This document shows, in pieces, positions 4,519 to 5,676 of a stretch of DNA of 5,676 nucleotides. How positions within the stretch are numbered: the first letter of the stretch is position 1; every line of letters begins with the position of its first letter. Under the pieces are notes generated by a model, which ran no database searches, was not told the origin of the DNA, and saw nothing but the letters and a program-made list of their open reading frames with translations. Source of the stretch: Pirellulaceae bacterium. GTDB taxonomy: Bacteria; Planctomycetota; Planctomycetia; Pirellulales; Pirellulaceae. The stretch spans positions 1-5,676 of the forward strand of contig JABDKS010000659.1 of the NCBI GenBank assembly GCA_013002105.1, in the 5' to 3' direction. The position numbers and the translations under genes were made by a program.

Positions 4519-5676
4519 GACGACGGTAGAATGCTGCCCATCAGATAGCTGCGCAAACTGGCAACGACTTGATCGACGCAGCCCTGCAGTTGGCCATTTC
4601 GTCGGTCGCGATTTCGCAGCGGCGAAAGATTGACATGCACTTTGGTATGATTGTTGGCCGAACGTCGCAGAGAACGCAGTTCGTCTGGACGAGCTTCGCT
4701 GAGTGTCAACTGCACATTCAATCCGATGTACTGATCGACCCTGCGTCGTCCGCCGGAGACACAGATGGCATTGATCTTTAAGCTTACCTGACTCTCGTTG
4801 ACTTCGATGATTTCTGCATTGTGATCGGCGATAAAGCCCTTGAGTTTCTCGATCGCCAAGTCGGCAGGCACGGGGGTCAAAATATCGACTTCGCTGACTG
4901 CTTTGGCGCCGCTGGAGTCAAACCAATTGAACCAGCCGCCTTTTTCTTCAGGCGGCGTCGTTTGCGGTTCGATTCCTGAGCCAAGCTGAACGACGCGGTT
5001 TCGACCGTTGTCTTTCGCTTTTAACAACGCACGATCAGCTCGCGAGAGCACCGTTTTGGCACTATCACCGGCTTGATACTGCGTGACGCCGAAGCTGGCG
5101 GTGACTGATGAGTCGCACAAACTTGGCAAGGGTGTGCATTCGAGCGTCTGTCGAATCGCCTCGGCACGTTTGGCGGCGGTGGCGTTGTCGCAGTTATTCG
5201 CTAGCAGCAGGAACTCCTCGCCACCGTAACGCGCGACCAGGTCACCTTCACGACTGTGATTGCTCAATACCTCGGCGAACCGTATCAAGGCTTCATCGCC
5301 GGCCGGGTGTCCGTGGACGTCATTGACACGTTTGAAATAATCGATGTCACAGATCACGAGGCTAAAGCAGGGGCCACCGTTAGCTGTCGCTTCGGTCAAC
5401 TCCGCGAGCGTTTCGTCGAAGTGTGCTCGATTGGCAACACCGGTTAACGGATCAAGGATGGTTTTTTGGTGCAGCGTCTCAAGTTGTTCTTCCAGATCCA
5501 GGCGGACCGAGTTGTCATGAAGGATCACCACGACGCCCAAGACTCCGGGATCCGAATCGCTTACCGGCGACACCTGAACATGAACTGGTGTTGCGTCGGC
5601 GTCGTCGTTGTTGCAGACCATCATCGATCGGGAAACTGGCGCTGAGCGATCAAAACATTCTTGCACGGGACAGGAA
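4509..5676 (-). CDS. PAS-GGDEF diguanylate cyclase with an extra C-terminal domain (N-terminus outside window)
   Basis: At least 388 codons are visible; the frame is open to the window end, so the start is missing. Positions below count from the GTG at 5666, which is probably internal. Residues before about 50 (SCPVQECFDRSAPVSRSMM, then VQVSPVSDSDPGVLGVVVILHD) look like the end of a PAS sensor domain. A short helical linker (52-70) leads to the GGDEF domain (about 71-228). This has DPLTGVANR, metal-binding Asp in CDIDYF (106-111), NDVHGHPAGDE, the active-site GGEEF (148-152) and the product-inhibition I-site RxxD (139-142) exactly five residues before it. It should therefore make c-di-GMP from GTP and be feedback-inhibited. 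After a Pro-rich linker and GGWFNWFDSS comes an unrecognised domain of about 140 residues (245-385), starting near EVDILTPVPADLAIEKLKGF. No membrane segment is visible; the missing N-terminus may carry one. Confidence 0.93.
   Translation of the reverse strand, partial: SCPVQECFDRSAPVSRSMMVCNNDDADATPVHVQVSPVSDSDPGVLGVVVILHDNSVRLDLEEQLETLHQKTILDPLTGVANRAHFDETLAELTEATANGGPCFSLVICDIDYFKRVNDVHGHPAGDEALIRFAEVLSNHSREGDLVARYGGEEFLLLANNCDNATAAKRAEAIRQTLECTPLPSLCDSSVTASFGVTQYQAGDSAKTVLSRADRALLKAKDNGRNRVVQLGSGIEPQTTPPEEKGGWFNWFDSSGAKAVSEVDILTPVPADLAIEKLKGFIADHNAEIIEVNESQVSLKINAICVSGGRRRVDQYIGLNVQLTLSEARPDELRSLRRSANNHTKVHVNLSPLRNRDRRNGQLQGCVDQVVASLRSYLMGSILPSSNA

Noticed and set aside
670..5676. A new defence or mobile gene system
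   Set aside because: All full-length genes are housekeeping or common signalling genes in single-gene units. No nuclease, transposase, integrase or toxin-antitoxin pair is visible.

Overview
The window looks like chromosomal housekeeping DNA from a planctomycete, most likely of the Rhodopirellula/Pirellulaceae type. This is an inference from three things: the moderately high G+C with many CGATCG-type words, the character of the S1 and diguanylate cyclase proteins, and REP-like palindromes starting with GTAG in the spacers. No database search was possible.

Layout. (1) Positions 1-147, minus strand: the N-terminal 49 codons of a small acidic protein that I cannot name. It has a clear ribosome binding site, a TATAAT-like box and a pair of tandem 10-bp palindromes between them. 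(2) Positions 211-669: a gene-poor spacer containing one strong element, a 52-bp REPIN-like inverted pair of 22-bp REP units just downstream of rpiB. (3) Positions 670-1149, minus strand: rpiB, ribose-5-phosphate isomerase B. (4) Positions 1150-1544: a 395-bp divergent control region with several hairpins or palindromes. (5) Positions 1545-3332, plus strand: rpsA, a six-domain ribosomal protein S1, followed by a strong hairpin/T-tract terminator that works on paper in both directions. (6) A lone REP-like palindrome, then sodA (3483-4106, minus), a Mn-type superoxide dismutase converging on rpsA. (7) Positions 4107-4508: a 402-bp non-coding spacer with a candidate sodA promoter, a long inverted repeat and a three-copy 17-18-bp tandem repeat. 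(8) Positions 4509-5676, minus strand and cut by the window end: a PAS-GGDEF diguanylate cyclase carrying an extra C-terminal domain of about 140 residues that I do not recognise.

The genes do not form an obvious pathway operon. Each appears to be its own transcription unit: translation (S1), pentose-phosphate metabolism (RpiB), oxidative-stress defence (SodA) and c-di-GMP signalling (GGDEF). The most interesting items are the unrecognised domain on the cyclase, the GTAG-headed REP/REPIN elements (suggesting a RAYT transposase elsewhere in the genome) and the tandem palindromes before the small protein. I found no convincing new multi-gene system.
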